A stretch of DNA of 64,000 bases from Bdellovibrionaceae bacterium UBA1609 (GTDB lineage Bacteria > Bdellovibrionota > Bdellovibrionia > Bdellovibrionales > UBA1609). The DNA lies in assembly GCA_002321895.1 (NCBI GenBank), contig DCMZ01000005.1, forward strand, positions 103,198 through 167,197, in the 5' to 3' direction. The notes beneath the pieces were generated by a model, which saw nothing but the letters and a program-made list of their open reading frames with translations, ran no database searches and was not told the DNA's origin. Position numbers and translations under genes: made by a program. Shown one piece after another: positions 51,580-61,133 of this stretch; positions within the stretch are counted from its first letter, which is position 1, and every line of letters begins with the position of its first letter.

Positions 51580-51855
51580 TTCTCAGTAGTTAGGATGTGA
51601 GCGTCCGTCGCCTTTTTATACGTTCAAGGGGACTAAAATGTGCCTGTCATTCGGCCCTTTATGTATTCTTTTTATCGGCTCTAAGCCATTGATATTACCT
51701 ATGTTTATAGTTTTAAATGACCAGCGCTTGTATATATTAATGCGGCGCATTGCAAGCTGGGGAGTCTGTTGGTAAAATCCTGAGCGTGTCTAGTTTGCTT
51801 TGAGTTAATAGTGCCAACCATTTGGTAGACCAGCACCTTACTGCCTGGGAATTTA

Positions 51856-54216
51856 ATGAGTCCTTTTACGCGATCTGAGCTAAATCAAGTTATTGGAATG
51901 GTGGCTGCTTTTCTTTTAGTTTTAATGTCAGGCCTGCCGGGACATTCTATGTATACCTGCGTGCAATTGTTTGAGAGAGAGATCTTTGATCTAGATGCCA
52001 TTGCTTCCAAAGTTTCGCGTACAGACTCCTTAGACAGAGAGACTTTTGAGAATGTTAAAATTCTTTTGGAAAACGATCCCAAAGGCCCCAACGGTCCCCA
52101 CTACCAATCGGTTTTTAAAAATTTAGCTATAAATTCTTATCTTTCTGGAAGCCATGCCTGGCATATATATTCCTACATTAGTAGTAAAGCCTCAGAAAAT
52201 AGAAAATGGCCTATTCATTACCCAGATGAAAAGAAGGCTCCAGAAATATATCGGCAGGCGGTTACTGGGGCTCTTACTAACCGTCCTCTATATGAGGTTA
52301 TTAGCTCAGTCCCACGGGAAGGGCAGTTAGAGACCATTCAAAAAGTATTGGAGGATTTAAGTCGAGAGAAGCCTGGTATTTTACCCAGAGAATGGATGGA
52401 TATAGCCTGGGATAATGTTAAAAAAGTAGAAACAGGTTTCCAGCTCCTTCAGCTGATGTATAAGCTGCGGGGGCCTCCAGATAGTCCGTTCTCCTATAAG
52501 TCTTCTCTAGAAGTTTTGGCAGAAGCCACTGGCATCAGTTTAAATGTTTTGGAAAATATTAAAGATGTAAGTTCTGAGCGGCAACTCGGAAGCTTCTACG
52601 TCAATTTGCTCGAGATAACAATTGGCCGGCGTCAGCCACCCTTCAAAAATATTGAGTTTGATCCTCAGCTTTTTAAGAAAGAGAACATCAAGACATTTAT
52701 TGAAGCTCTGAAGAATTTGCGGGACTACCTATTCACAAATGGCAACACGGATGCTGAACTTCAAAAAATATTCGGAGAGGTGATGGAGAGGAGAGTTCGA
52801 CAGGGATTTGTTTTTTCTAAAGACACCGTGGACACAATTAATAACGACTTACCGTTAAAGATACTTCAAGAGTTGATTCTAGCTATGAAGGTGCGAAGAC
52901 TTTCCGTTGCGAAAACAGAAGTGATTCGGTTTAAAAAGAGTTGGTTTAACTTAGAACCTCTTCTAACTTTGTTCAGCCGATACTCTGGAAAAGAAGAATG
53001 GCAACCTCTCGTGCCTAAACTTCTGGAAGCTCTCCAGGCCATGATTAAAGGAGAATTTAAGGACTACAGGTATAGTGGATCTAAAAAAGCTCGTGATCAA
53101 AAGATAGTCCAAGAGCATATGCGTCTATTGACCAGCGAAGAGGCCCGTTCAAAATGGCGAGACGGTGTCACTGAAGTGAGGCTGGCTAAAGAAGCGACCA
53201 AGTTTGAGCTCGAGCAAAATAAAGCCATTCTGCAACGTCTTAACTTCATTGCTCGAAAAATGATTTTAAAAAATAATGTATCCACTCATAACTTCGTATA
53301 CGTGACTGAAAAAGAGAAACAAAAAACGATCGATGTAATTGTAGAGGGGGGGCAAGATCCACGCTTAATAAAGGCCAAGCTAGATAAGATTATGCCTGAC
53401 GCTCAGCTATTAAATCTCTTGCTGGAGTCGATTGATAAATACAGTGATTCTAAAATCGTTTATGCAACTATTGCATTCATCAGAAATACAAAAGATCTTT
53501 TCAATGTACCTGAAGCTGTGAAAAAAGATATTTTCTTGCTTCGAAAGGTTTCAAGAAGTTTGCGCCGAGGAGGGAATGAAAGGATTATTTTGACAACAAT
53601 TAACTCTGACCCTCGGTTTATGATGGCTTTGGGCTCTGAGCCAGTGGATTGTGCTTCCTGTGTCGGTTACAAGGGTGGAAATGCCCATGGGCTACTCGGT
53701 TGGGTGATAGACCCCAATGTTCAGGCTCTGGCGGGTTATGTGTTGGATAAAGGTCACTTTGTCAGCCGCAATGACTTTGAACGCGTCGTCAAAGGCATTC
53801 GAGATGGTTCTGCCCGGGTTCGATTCGATGGTAATATGAAGCAGGCTATATTTACAGTGGAGGGCGAAGAGATTCGCACAGAGCCGATCCGCCGAGGCTA
53901 TCTTCGTCGGGTGGTTAAGCTAGGTGATGCTATTGACTATATGTTTTCGTCCGAATTGGATGCTGCGATTAAGCAAAACGGAGGGCCATTGGAAAGAGTC
54001 GGGGGGATTGTTCTTGAAACACAGCATCTCCCGGGACATCAGCTGTCTTACTCTTTGGAAAAACAGGCTTTAAGAATGGCGGAAAAGTGGGCCAAAGATA
54101 TGAACTTGCAGATTAATAAGGGTATTGAAGTAGGTCGATCTAGAAGCCGCCATGGTGGCCAACATTCGGATTTTCCTTACGGCCAGCATATTAACGGCTA
54201 TCGAATCTCTGATTAG
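51856..54216 (+). CDS. Large secreted orphan protein (786 aa)
   Basis: An N-terminal hydrophobic stretch (VIGMVAAFLLVLMSGLPGHS) acts as signal peptide. The body is long, alpha-helical and charged, with many leucine-heavy helices and few cysteines (EPVDCASCVGYKGG near residue 594 holds a CxxC). The C-terminal portion (about 590-780) is richer in glycine and beta-like segments, with GRSRSRHGGQHSDFPYG near the end. I do not recognise a family or catalytic motif. The 276 bp upstream contain no gene. A 33-bp repeat begins 10 bp after its stop. Confidence 0.75.
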   Translation: MSPFTRSELNQVIGMVAAFLLVLMSGLPGHSMYTCVQLFEREIFDLDAIASKVSRTDSLDRETFENVKILLENDPKGPNGPHYQSVFKNLAINSYLSGSHAWHIYSYISSKASENRKWPIHYPDEKKAPEIYRQAVTGALTNRPLYEVISSVPREGQLETIQKVLEDLSREKPGILPREWMDIAWDNVKKVETGFQLLQLMYKLRGPPDSPFSYKSSLEVLAEATGISLNVLENIKDVSSERQLGSFYVNLLEITIGRRQPPFKNIEFDPQLFKKENIKTFIEALKNLRDYLFTNGNTDAELQKIFGEVMERRVRQGFVFSKDTVDTINNDLPLKILQELILAMKVRRLSVAKTEVIRFKKSWFNLEPLLTLFSRYSGKEEWQPLVPKLLEALQAMIKGEFKDYRYSGSKKARDQKIVQEHMRLLTSEEARSKWRDGVTEVRLAKEATKFELEQNKAILQRLNFIARKMILKNNVSTHNFVYVTEKEKQKTIDVIVEGGQDPRLIKAKLDKIMPDAQLLNLLLESIDKYSDSKIVYATIAFIRNTKDLFNVPEAVKKDIFLLRKVSRSLRRGGNERIILTTINSDPRFMMALGSEPVDCASCVGYKGGNAHGLLGWVIDPNVQALAGYVLDKGHFVSRNDFERVVKGIRDGSARVRFDGNMKQAIFTVEGEEIRTEPIRRGYLRRVVKLGDAIDYMFSSELDAAIKQNGGPLERVGGIVLETQHLPGHQLSYSLEKQALRMAEKWAKDMNLQINKGIEVGRSRSRHGGQHSDFPYGQHINGYRISD

Positions 54217-54225
54217 TGATGGCGA

Positions 54226-54258
54226 TGAGCTAGATACGCCCCGCCAACGGGAGGCTTC
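54226..54258 (+). repeat. 33-bp direct repeat, copy 1
   Basis: Identical over 33 bp to 55720-55752. It contains the imperfect hairpin GCCCCG-CCAA-CGGGAGGC. It lies 10 bp after the stop of the 786-residue protein gene and upstream of the broken lipoprotein gene. Both copies sit just 3' of plus-strand genes, so a terminator or REP-like element is likely. Confidence 0.85.
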
Positions 54259-54380
54259 ATGGCTTTTAACTAAATCTTTCCAAAAAAACACAACTCAGTT
54301 TTAGTAATCTGTAATAGTTTCTAGAAATACAAATCCATACTTAAAAGTGACGGGAGGCTCACATAGAGATACAATTTACT

Positions 54381-55612
54381 ATGGATAAAGCCTTTGTCAT
54401 TTTATCATCTCTTTTGCTGGTTGCGTGCACTATGACATCGCGGACCTATGTTTCCCAAAAAGAAAAGGGACCCTATGATGGATGTCTTGTTTTTATAGAC
54501 GATGTTAAAAGTGTAGAAGACTTGAACTACGCCCAACAATTTAATCCCGATTTTTTAATAAGATCTTGGTATAGGTGGGGAGAGCCATCGGACAAAAAAA
54601 CTATTCTAATAGGCAAGGGCTTATAGCTACAGCGGACAAGAATCAGGTAGGCATTGGCGGCGGAACTTCTCTATCTTATATAAATAAACGTGATCTATCC
54701 TCTCAGAAATTCGACTCCTCGTGGATTTCTGTTCACTTGGATGGTAGCCCCGTCACTCGAAAAAATCGAAAATACGCTTCTCTATCAGCTCCGGGTTTTC
54801 GCTCCTATCTTGTGAATAGAATTATGGAACAAGTCCAGGTGGGCATTATAGAGATTCATCTTGGCGAATCGAACGGAGAAATTCATTTTGATGATTGGAC
54901 TCTGGGGTTAAAAGGGGATTCGGGTTTTATTCAGTGGCTTAAGGGTAAGTATGCTGACAAAAGCGAATCGTGGTGGGTTGAAAGTTTCGGTGAGCTGGGT
55001 CACCGAATTCATAGTAAACTCAGTGTGAGGCGGTCTGATTTTCTAAGACTTACTGAAAACCATAAGGAAAGATTTTTTCTGGAATTCGGTAAGCCGGGTT
55101 CATGGAGTGGTAAAAATAGTGTAGGTGAGGCTGCTTTTTTGGCGGATCTCTATACAGCCAATATGGAGAGTTTTATTAATGAACTTAAGGGAAGACTTGA
55201 GCGTTCGAATTTTAAAAATGTATCCATTGATATTTGGGGCTTTGCGGACTGGATGCTAAAAATGTCTGTACAACCAGACGCCTATTTGAGTACGCCACCG
55301 GATGTGCGCTGGAGGTTGAATTGGTCAACAGATGCAAATTTTAGGTTAGAAGAAAGTCGTGAACGAATAGAAAAGATAATGAAACAGCAGGTGGCTTCTG
55401 TAAAACCTATCCCGGTGATTTATATGATAGATCATCCAAGTCCTTTTGATGATTTTAAGAAACTTTCAGATGACCGTCAGGCTCAAATTACTCAATTCTT
55501 TTTGGAAGTAACACACAAAATAGGCGGAAAATTTGTTTTTCGTACTTACAGCAATGATCGTGAGCTCTTGGGGCCTAAAACAAAACAAGTGATTCTCAAC
55601 GGCTGCCATTGA
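54381..55612 (+). pseudogene. Lipoprotein (possible TIM-barrel glycosidase-like) with a one-base frameshift
   Basis: Two overlapping frames form one gene. 54381-54626 encodes a lipoprotein start (LLLVACTMTSR) running to IRSWYRWGEPSDKK. The rest (in the frame open from 54575 to 55612) continues NYSNRQGLIATADKNQ. The switch point is an A7 run at 54594-54600; eight As would restore a continuous 410-residue protein. The joined product has patterns of a TIM-barrel hydrolase (CLVFIDDV, NPDFLIRSWYRW, VGIIEIHLGES, FKNVSIDIWGFADWM, PIPVIYMIDHPSPF). Whether it is a true mutation, phase-variable tract or sequencing error cannot be told. Identical 33-bp repeats lie on both sides. Confidence 0.75.
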
Positions 55613-55719
55613 AGCAATAGTATTTCTCTAAAAATTGAATTTAATAAATAAAACAACAACTTCTCGCAGCCCTTTTGGGATCGGGCTCGTCTCAGGCACA
55701 GCATCAACAGGGTTGACGC

Positions 55720-55752
55720 TGAGCTAGATACGCCCCGCCAACGGGAGGCTTC
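55720..55752 (+). repeat. 33-bp direct repeat, copy 2
   Basis: Identical to 54226-54258. It lies 108 bp after the broken lipoprotein gene, within a 176-bp non-coding stretch that also holds AGCCC/GGGCT (55668-55687) and a GCATCAAC/GTTGACGC hairpin, and before the convergent dapD end. On the plus strand it is followed by a T-rich stretch (GTGGTTTTTTATT). Confidence 0.85.
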
Positions 55753-55788
55753 GTCGTGGTTTTTTATTCATTAAATTCAAAATTTTAG

Positions 55789-56601
55789 TTAAACACTCAC
55801 TTCGAAGTCTCTAAGAGCATCGGTCAGAGAGGTTTTCTTGTCGGTGCTTTCTTTTCTTTCACCGATGATCAAAGCACAGGGAACGCCAAACTCACCCGCT
55901 GGGAAAGTTTTGTTTCGAGTGCCTGGGATCACTACAGAGTTTTTAGGAACACGGCCCTGGTAGGTTTTCTCTTCGCTGCCCGTAACATCTATGATTTTCG
56001 TACTCGCTGTAATGGTCACACCAGCGCCTAATACGGCACCTTCTTCAATCACAGCGCCTTCCACCACAATGCAGCGGCTACCGACAAAACAGTTGTCTTC
56101 GATGATCACTGGAGTGGCCTGAATGGGCTCCAGAACGCCACCAATGCCCACACCTCCCGAAAGGTGAACATTCCTTCCAATTTGTGCACAGCTACCCACT
56201 GTGGCCCATGTGTCCACCATGGTTCCCGAACCAACATAGGCTCCGATGTTTACGTAAGAGGGCATTAAAATAGCGCCCTTTTCCACGTGAGCTCCTTGGC
56301 GAACCAGAGCATGGGGCACCACTCGCACACCTTCTTCTCCAGTCCATTGCTTAAGAGGGATTTTGTCAAAAAACTTAAGGTCTCCCGCTTCAATGACTTT
56401 CATGTCCATGGCTCTAAAGTAAAGAAGCACCGCTTTTTTCGCCCAATCGTTAACGGTCCATTGCTCATCCGTCTTTTCACAAACTCGAAGCTCACCTGAG
56501 TCGAGGAGTTGAATGGCTTCAAACACAAGATCTTTGTTGTTTCCTTCGGAAAGTTTTTCTGGCGCTTCATATAGATTGTTAATGGAAGTTTCTAAACTCA
56601 T
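55789..56601 (-). CDS. dapD: 2,3,4,5-tetrahydropyridine-2,6-dicarboxylate N-succinyltransferase
   Basis: 270 residues from ATG 56601 (GAGGACACC upstream), typical DapD length. The left-handed beta-helix hexapeptide repeats are plain (GAHVEKGAILMPSYVNIGAY, GSGTMVDTWATVGSCAQIG, VHLSGGVGIGGVLEPIQ, DNCFVGSRCIVVEGA). The C-terminal NSVVIPGTRNKTF is diagnostic. It succinylates the tetrahydrodipicolinate intermediate of the meso-DAP pathway. It lies 7 bp after the MpaA-like gene and opposite lysC/lysA. Confidence 0.96.
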   Translation of the reverse strand: MSLETSINNLYEAPEKLSEGNNKDLVFEAIQLLDSGELRVCEKTDEQWTVNDWAKKAVLLYFRAMDMKVIEAGDLKFFDKIPLKQWTGEEGVRVVPHALVRQGAHVEKGAILMPSYVNIGAYVGSGTMVDTWATVGSCAQIGRNVHLSGGVGIGGVLEPIQATPVIIEDNCFVGSRCIVVEGAVIEEGAVLGAGVTITASTKIIDVTGSEEKTYQGRVPKNSVVIPGTRNKTFPAGEFGVPCALIIGERKESTDKKTSLTDALRDFEVSV

Positions 56602-56608
56602 GGTGTCC

Positions 56609-57265
56609 TCATTTTCTTTCTTGGGTGGCAAAAAGGGCTTTTTTAATGGCGGGAACATGCATTTTGATCACTTCAGGAGCACTCATTCCCCGTTCAATTT
56701 CGTAGGTGATAGTGGGCATTCCTCTTTCAAGTCCGGTGTAGGTTCCTAAACATCCCGGAGTGGGGTAGCCAATAGATTCTTTGATCTCAAGTCCGGTCAT
56801 CTCCGAAATGATGTCCGCTTCGGGATGACAATCTCCATTGGTGTTCAGAAGTGGCTTCCAAGAGTGCAAACTAATGATTAACTTCGGATTATTTTCTTCC
56901 AGCCATGCTGTAAGGGCTTGGTTTTCCGGTTCGCTATTAGCAGCAGTTCCGGGATAGTAGCGCTCTTCCGCCACATCATTGGTCCAATCATTGGTTGGCA
57001 AATTTCGATTGAGGTCCACACCGTTTTTATTTTTTCGACTTTGATGAAGAACCCCATCCACATTAAACATAGGAACGAGAGTGAGTTGAAGTTTATAGGG
57101 AAAGTCCTCAATGAACTCTGAAAGCAATGCCTGGGCGCAAACCACACCTTCCACTTCATCGCCATGAACTCCGCCCAGGATAAGGATCTTAGGGCCTTCG
57201 CTGCCAAAATGGTGGGCGATAAGAGGTATGTTAGAGACGCTAGTTCCAAATTTAGTGCTTTTCAC
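56609..57265 (-). CDS. M14-family carboxypeptidase, MpaA-like (murein-peptide amidase)
   Basis: 218 residues from GTG 57265, which has GGAG at good spacing; a TTG at 57289 is less likely. Zinc site: His34 and Glu37 in GGVHGDEVEG and His134 in ISLHSW. Substrate residues in NVDGV and DLNRNLPTNDW, catalytic Glu189 in ITYEIERG. This is the MpaA/DUF2817-type compact M14 fold, no signal peptide. MpaA removes DAP from L-Ala-D-Glu-mDAP during murein recycling. The operon partner dapD and the divergent lysC/lysA fit a DAP-salvage role. Confidence 0.88.
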   Translation of the reverse strand: MKSTKFGTSVSNIPLIAHHFGSEGPKILILGGVHGDEVEGVVCAQALLSEFIEDFPYKLQLTLVPMFNVDGVLHQSRKNKNGVDLNRNLPTNDWTNDVAEERYYPGTAANSEPENQALTAWLEENNPKLIISLHSWKPLLNTNGDCHPEADIISEMTGLEIKESIGYPTPGCLGTYTGLERGMPTITYEIERGMSAPEVIKMHVPAIKKALFATQERK

Positions 57266-57296
57266 GCAATGCTCCACATGGTAAATCAAAGGCCTT

Positions 57297-58514
57297 ATGA
57301 AAGCTCAAAGTCAGATTGTGGTCAAGAAGTTCGGTGGCACTTCAGTAGGATCGATAGAGAGAATTGAAGCCGTTGCTGAGCGAATTCATGAAGATCTTTT
57401 GTCCGGTCAAAAACCCATTGTGGTGGCTTCCGCTATGTCGGGAGAAACCAATCGATTGGTGGGGTTGGCCCATGAGATGAACCCTCGCTATCGTGGTCCG
57501 GCCTACGATATGTTGTTGGCCTCAGGGGAGCAGGTGTCCATAGCGCTCTTGGCGATGGCCCTTGAGAAGCGAGGAGTGGCAGCTAAGCCCCTTTTGGCTC
57601 ATCAATTGGGCATTAAGACGGATGCTATTTTTTCTAAGGCGCGCATTCAAAGCATCAATGCGGATCGCCTTTTAGATGTTGTGGGCGCTGGTGTAGTGCC
57701 CATCGTTGCTGGGTTTCAGGGTGAGGTGAATGGACAGATCACAACTTTGGGTCGCGGCGGAAGTGACACTACAGCGGTGGCCTTGGCAGCAGCCATAGGC
57801 AGTGATGCCTGTGAAATTTTTACGGATGTTCCGGCCATCTGCACGGCGGATCCCCGGTTAGTTAAAAATGTAAAAGAAATTAAAACTCTAGAATTTGAAG
57901 AGATGATGGAAATGGCTTCTCTTGGTTCTAAGGTTTTACATTTTCGATGCGTAGAATTGGCGGCCAAGTTTGGCGTCAAAATCCATTTACGATCCACATT
58001 TGAAAAAAGAGAAGGAACTTGGGTGGTTCCTGAAGGAGAAGGTATGGAAAATCCTGTGGTCTCGGCCGTTACTCATGACGCCTCAACGGCAGTCATTAAA
58101 ATTTTCCCCGTTCCCCATGAACAGGGCTATTTGTCTAAACTGTTTATTGCGTTGGCAGAAAAAAACATTGTCGTAGATATCATCACCCAGAGTCAAAATG
58201 AAGAGGGACAAAGGCTCGCCTTTTCCATTTCAGAAGAAGATGTGCCCAATGCCGAAGACATCGTTAGAACTCTTTTTGGCGAAGATATAAAAGTGTCAGT
58301 GATAAAGGATATGGCTAAAATATCCACAGTAGGTGTAGGTATGAAAAACCATCCTGGTGTGGCGGCTAGGTTTTTTAAAGTCCTCAGCGATTTAGATGTT
58401 CCTATTCATTTAGTGACCACTTCCGAAATTAAAATTTCCGCAGTGATTGATCGTAAGAACTTAGAGAAGTCAGCCAATGGGCTCCATATGGAGTTCACCT
58501 TGGATTTAGGGTAA
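57297..58514 (+). CDS. lysC: Aspartate kinase
   Basis: 405 residues, the length of a monofunctional bacterial aspartokinase. KFGGTS at 11-16 is the ATP/aspartate signature. AGFQGEVNGQITTLGRGGSDTTAVALAAA is the second conserved block. Two ACT domains are at about 265-400 (ISTVGVGMKNHPGVAARFFKVL, PIHLVTTSEIKISAVI), likely sites of lysine or threonine feedback. It catalyses the first step from aspartate to DAP, lysine, threonine and methionine. The stop is 2 bp from the lysA start. No lysine riboswitch can fit in the 31 bp separating it from the divergent gene. Confidence 0.96.
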   Translation: MKAQSQIVVKKFGGTSVGSIERIEAVAERIHEDLLSGQKPIVVASAMSGETNRLVGLAHEMNPRYRGPAYDMLLASGEQVSIALLAMALEKRGVAAKPLLAHQLGIKTDAIFSKARIQSINADRLLDVVGAGVVPIVAGFQGEVNGQITTLGRGGSDTTAVALAAAIGSDACEIFTDVPAICTADPRLVKNVKEIKTLEFEEMMEMASLGSKVLHFRCVELAAKFGVKIHLRSTFEKREGTWVVPEGEGMENPVVSAVTHDASTAVIKIFPVPHEQGYLSKLFIALAEKNIVVDIITQSQNEEGQRLAFSISEEDVPNAEDIVRTLFGEDIKVSVIKDMAKISTVGVGMKNHPGVAARFFKVLSDLDVPIHLVTTSEIKISAVIDRKNLEKSANGLHMEFTLDLG

Positions 58515-58516
58515 CC

Positions 58517-59734
58517 ATGGCATTTTGTTTTGAAAAAGATCAGTTAGTGATTGCTTCGGAGGGGTTTCTCTCAGTGACCATGCAAAGTATCGTGCAAGAA
58601 ATAGGTAAGCCCACCTATGTCTACGATTTGGACGAAGTGGTTCGGCGGTTAAAGCATCTCAGCGGTGCTTTTACTGAAAACACGACCATCCACTATGCCA
58701 TGAAGGCCAATTCTCATCCGGAGATCTTAAAAGCCGTCGCTCAGTTGGGTTTGGGCGTGGATGTGGTTTCAGAAGGGGAGATCCGGTTGGCCTTAAAGGC
58801 CGGAGTGGACCCTGGTAAAGTGGTGTTTTCCGGTGTGGGTAAGTCCAAGTCAGAGATTCGACATGCCATCGAAGTGGGAATCCGTCAGATCAATGTAGAG
58901 AGTGTGGGCGAGTTAAGACGTATTGGTGAGATGGCTGGCTCTCTTAAAAAGGTTTGCAATGTGGCCTTCCGAATGAATCCGGATGTAGACCCCGATACGC
59001 ATCCCTATATTAAAACCGGTTTTAGAGACAATAAATTTGGTATGGATGAAAGTGCCTTGCCTGAGCTGGAAGAGGTCTTAAAAGCCAATTCTGAATATGT
59101 GCATCTGACGGGATTAACCCTTCATATTGGTTCGCAGATTCGAGAATTGGAAAGTTTCTTGGATGCGATTCAAAAGACTCTACCGATTTGGGACCACTTG
59201 AAAGAACAAGGTTACCCATTAGAAACTTTTGATATTGGTGGCGGTGTTGGGATTTCTTACACCGAGGAGAATCCCGAATCGGACTACGCGCTCATTGCGG
59301 AGTACGGTGCCGCGGTAAACAAGCTTCTTGGGGATAGAGCCATTGAGTTACAGGTAGAGCCGGGCCGTGTGGTTGTGGGGCGATCCGGAGTTTTGCTAAC
59401 GGAAGTACAGTACATCAAACAAACCCCATACAAGAATTTCGCTATTGTGAATTCTGGGATGCACCATTTAATGCGCCCGAGTCTATATAGCGCCTACCAT
59501 CGGGTAGAGCCCATAGAAAAGTATACGGATCGCCCTTCGATGGTCTACGATATTGTAGGTCCCATCTGTGAATCTTCAGATGTTATCGGTCATGATCGAT
59601 CATTACCTCGTCTTGAAGAGGAGCAATGGCTGGCCATTCGGGATGCGGGAGCTTATGGCTTTTGTATGGCCAACACTTATAATGCCCACGAACTACCAGA
59701 AGAGGTCGTGGTGAGCGAAGGGCGGAAGCTCTAA
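58517..59734 (+). CDS. lysA: Diaminopimelate decarboxylase
   Basis: 405 residues of the fold III PLP family. PLP-binding Lys63 is in IHYAMKANSHPE. DVVSEGEIRLALKAGV and LTLHIGSQI (the conserved HIGSQ) follow, with GGGVGISY (phosphate loop) and VEPGRVVVG. The C-terminal CESSDV and MANTYNAHELPEEVVV complete the active site. It converts meso-DAP to lysine. Directly coupled to lysC, and followed 10 bp later by the dehydrogenase gene. Confidence 0.96.
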   Translation: MAFCFEKDQLVIASEGFLSVTMQSIVQEIGKPTYVYDLDEVVRRLKHLSGAFTENTTIHYAMKANSHPEILKAVAQLGLGVDVVSEGEIRLALKAGVDPGKVVFSGVGKSKSEIRHAIEVGIRQINVESVGELRRIGEMAGSLKKVCNVAFRMNPDVDPDTHPYIKTGFRDNKFGMDESALPELEEVLKANSEYVHLTGLTLHIGSQIRELESFLDAIQKTLPIWDHLKEQGYPLETFDIGGGVGISYTEENPESDYALIAEYGAAVNKLLGDRAIELQVEPGRVVVGRSGVLLTEVQYIKQTPYKNFAIVNSGMHHLMRPSLYSAYHRVEPIEKYTDRPSMVYDIVGPICESSDVIGHDRSLPRLEEEQWLAIRDAGAYGFCMANTYNAHELPEEVVVSEGRKL

Positions 59735-59744
59735 GGGAGGAGCC

Positions 59745-61121
59745 ATGAGTTTTTCATCAATTAACCCTTACACTAAAAATGTGATTGCTAGCCACGAGCT
59801 CGATGATTCCTCGCGAGTGGATGATATTTTAGAAATGAGTCACAGAGCTTTTCTAAAATGGAAAAAGCAACCCATCGAGTCTCGATGTGACAAAGTGTTG
59901 GGATTAAAAAAACTACTTTTAGATCGAAAAAAAGATTTGGCATTAATGATCACTCAAGAAATGGGAAAGCCTTTAGCGGAATCCATTAAAGAAATCGAAA
60001 AATGTGCCACCATGGTTCAATATTATGCGGATAATGCAGAAGAGTTTCTCCAGGATGTGTTTATCAAAACCCATTTTGAAAAGTCTTTTGTGACCTACCA
60101 ACCTCAGGGAATTATTTTTGGAATCATGCCTTGGAATTTTCCTTTATGGCAGGTGTTGCGTTTTACCGTACCCACTTTATTGGCTGGCAATACGGTGATC
60201 GTAAAACATGCTCCTAACGTTTGGGGCTGTCAGAAATTAATCCAGGATTTATTTGATGACTTAGATGTGGCGGAGGGTGTTTTTCAATCTCTATACATCG
60301 ATGTCCCTATGGTTGAAGAAGTCGTTTCCGATCACAGAGTACGTGGTGGTAGTTTTACCGGAAGTGTGGGTGCTGGTAGGAAGTTTGCCGAGGTATGTGG
60401 GCGGTACTTAAAGAAGTGCGTATTGGAGTTGGGTGGGTCCGACGCCTATCTGGTTTTAGAGGATGCCTCACTAGAGCAGGCTGTGCAGTCTTGTGTGACC
60501 TCGCGGTTTATAAATGGAGGGCAGAGTTGTGTGGCGGCGAAGCGCTGGATTGTCCATAAAGCTGTGTATGATGAATTTTTGGAGAAAAGTTTAAAACTCA
60601 TTATAGACATTCAGCAAGGTAATCCGGAAGAGCTAACCACTCGATTGGGCCCATTAGCACGATTTGATCTTAAGGAGAAAGTGGCGGCACAGGTGGAAAA
60701 GTCCATTGCTCAAGGGAGCCATGTGGTTCTAGGTGGTCCAGATCATTGTGACCCAAAAGATAACTTCTATCCCGCCACTCTCTTGGCGGAGGTAAAACCA
60801 GGGCAAGTGGCTTTTGAAGAAGAGATCTTTGGGCCGGTCGCGTCCCTCATCAAGGCTAACTCCACGAAAGAGGCCATTGAGTTGGCCAATCGTTCTGCCT
60901 TTGGTTTGGGGGGGGCTGTATTTACTGCTGATAAAGATTTAGGAGAAGACATCGCCCGCAATCAACTAGATACGGGTGGGGTTTTTGTTAATGATTTTTA
61001 TAAAAGTGTCCCCTCACTCCCGTTTGGTGGAGTAAAGAGCTCAGGAATAGGTAGAGAACTTTCCCAGTTCTCTCTCTACGAATTCACTAATTTAAAAACA
61101 GTTGTAGTGAACGAATCCTAG
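59745..61121 (+). CDS. Aldehyde dehydrogenase, succinate-semialdehyde dehydrogenase-like
   Basis: 458 residues. GIMPWNFPLWQVLRF and KHAPNVWGC are the NAD(P)-binding stretch, GSFTGSVGAGRKFAEV and VLELGGSDAYLVLEDA hold the general base Glu (about 227), and FINGGQSCVAAKRWIVHK holds the catalytic Cys (about 260). The QSCxAxKR context and length resemble the Sad/GabD-like short branch. SSADH feeds succinate to the TCA cycle, so a link to succinyl-dependent DAP synthesis is conceivable. Excellent RBS (GGGAGGAG). Third gene of lysC-lysA-aldehyde dehydrogenase. Confidence 0.9.
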   Translation: MSFSSINPYTKNVIASHELDDSSRVDDILEMSHRAFLKWKKQPIESRCDKVLGLKKLLLDRKKDLALMITQEMGKPLAESIKEIEKCATMVQYYADNAEEFLQDVFIKTHFEKSFVTYQPQGIIFGIMPWNFPLWQVLRFTVPTLLAGNTVIVKHAPNVWGCQKLIQDLFDDLDVAEGVFQSLYIDVPMVEEVVSDHRVRGGSFTGSVGAGRKFAEVCGRYLKKCVLELGGSDAYLVLEDASLEQAVQSCVTSRFINGGQSCVAAKRWIVHKAVYDEFLEKSLKLIIDIQQGNPEELTTRLGPLARFDLKEKVAAQVEKSIAQGSHVVLGGPDHCDPKDNFYPATLLAEVKPGQVAFEEEIFGPVASLIKANSTKEAIELANRSAFGLGGAVFTADKDLGEDIARNQLDTGGVFVNDFYKSVPSLPFGGVKSSGIGRELSQFSLYEFTNLKTVVVNES

Positions 61122-61133
61122 TTGAATGAAAGG

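Noticed and set aside
54594..54601. Programmed -1 ribosomal frameshifting at the A7-C tract
   Set aside because: In the zero frame the codons are GAC-AAA-AAA-ACT, so the P-site tRNA would re-pair poorly on CAA and no downstream stimulatory structure is evident. A lost base is simpler.
57266..57296. Lysine riboswitch ahead of lysC
   Set aside because: Only about 31 bp separate the divergent starts, far too short for the aptamer.
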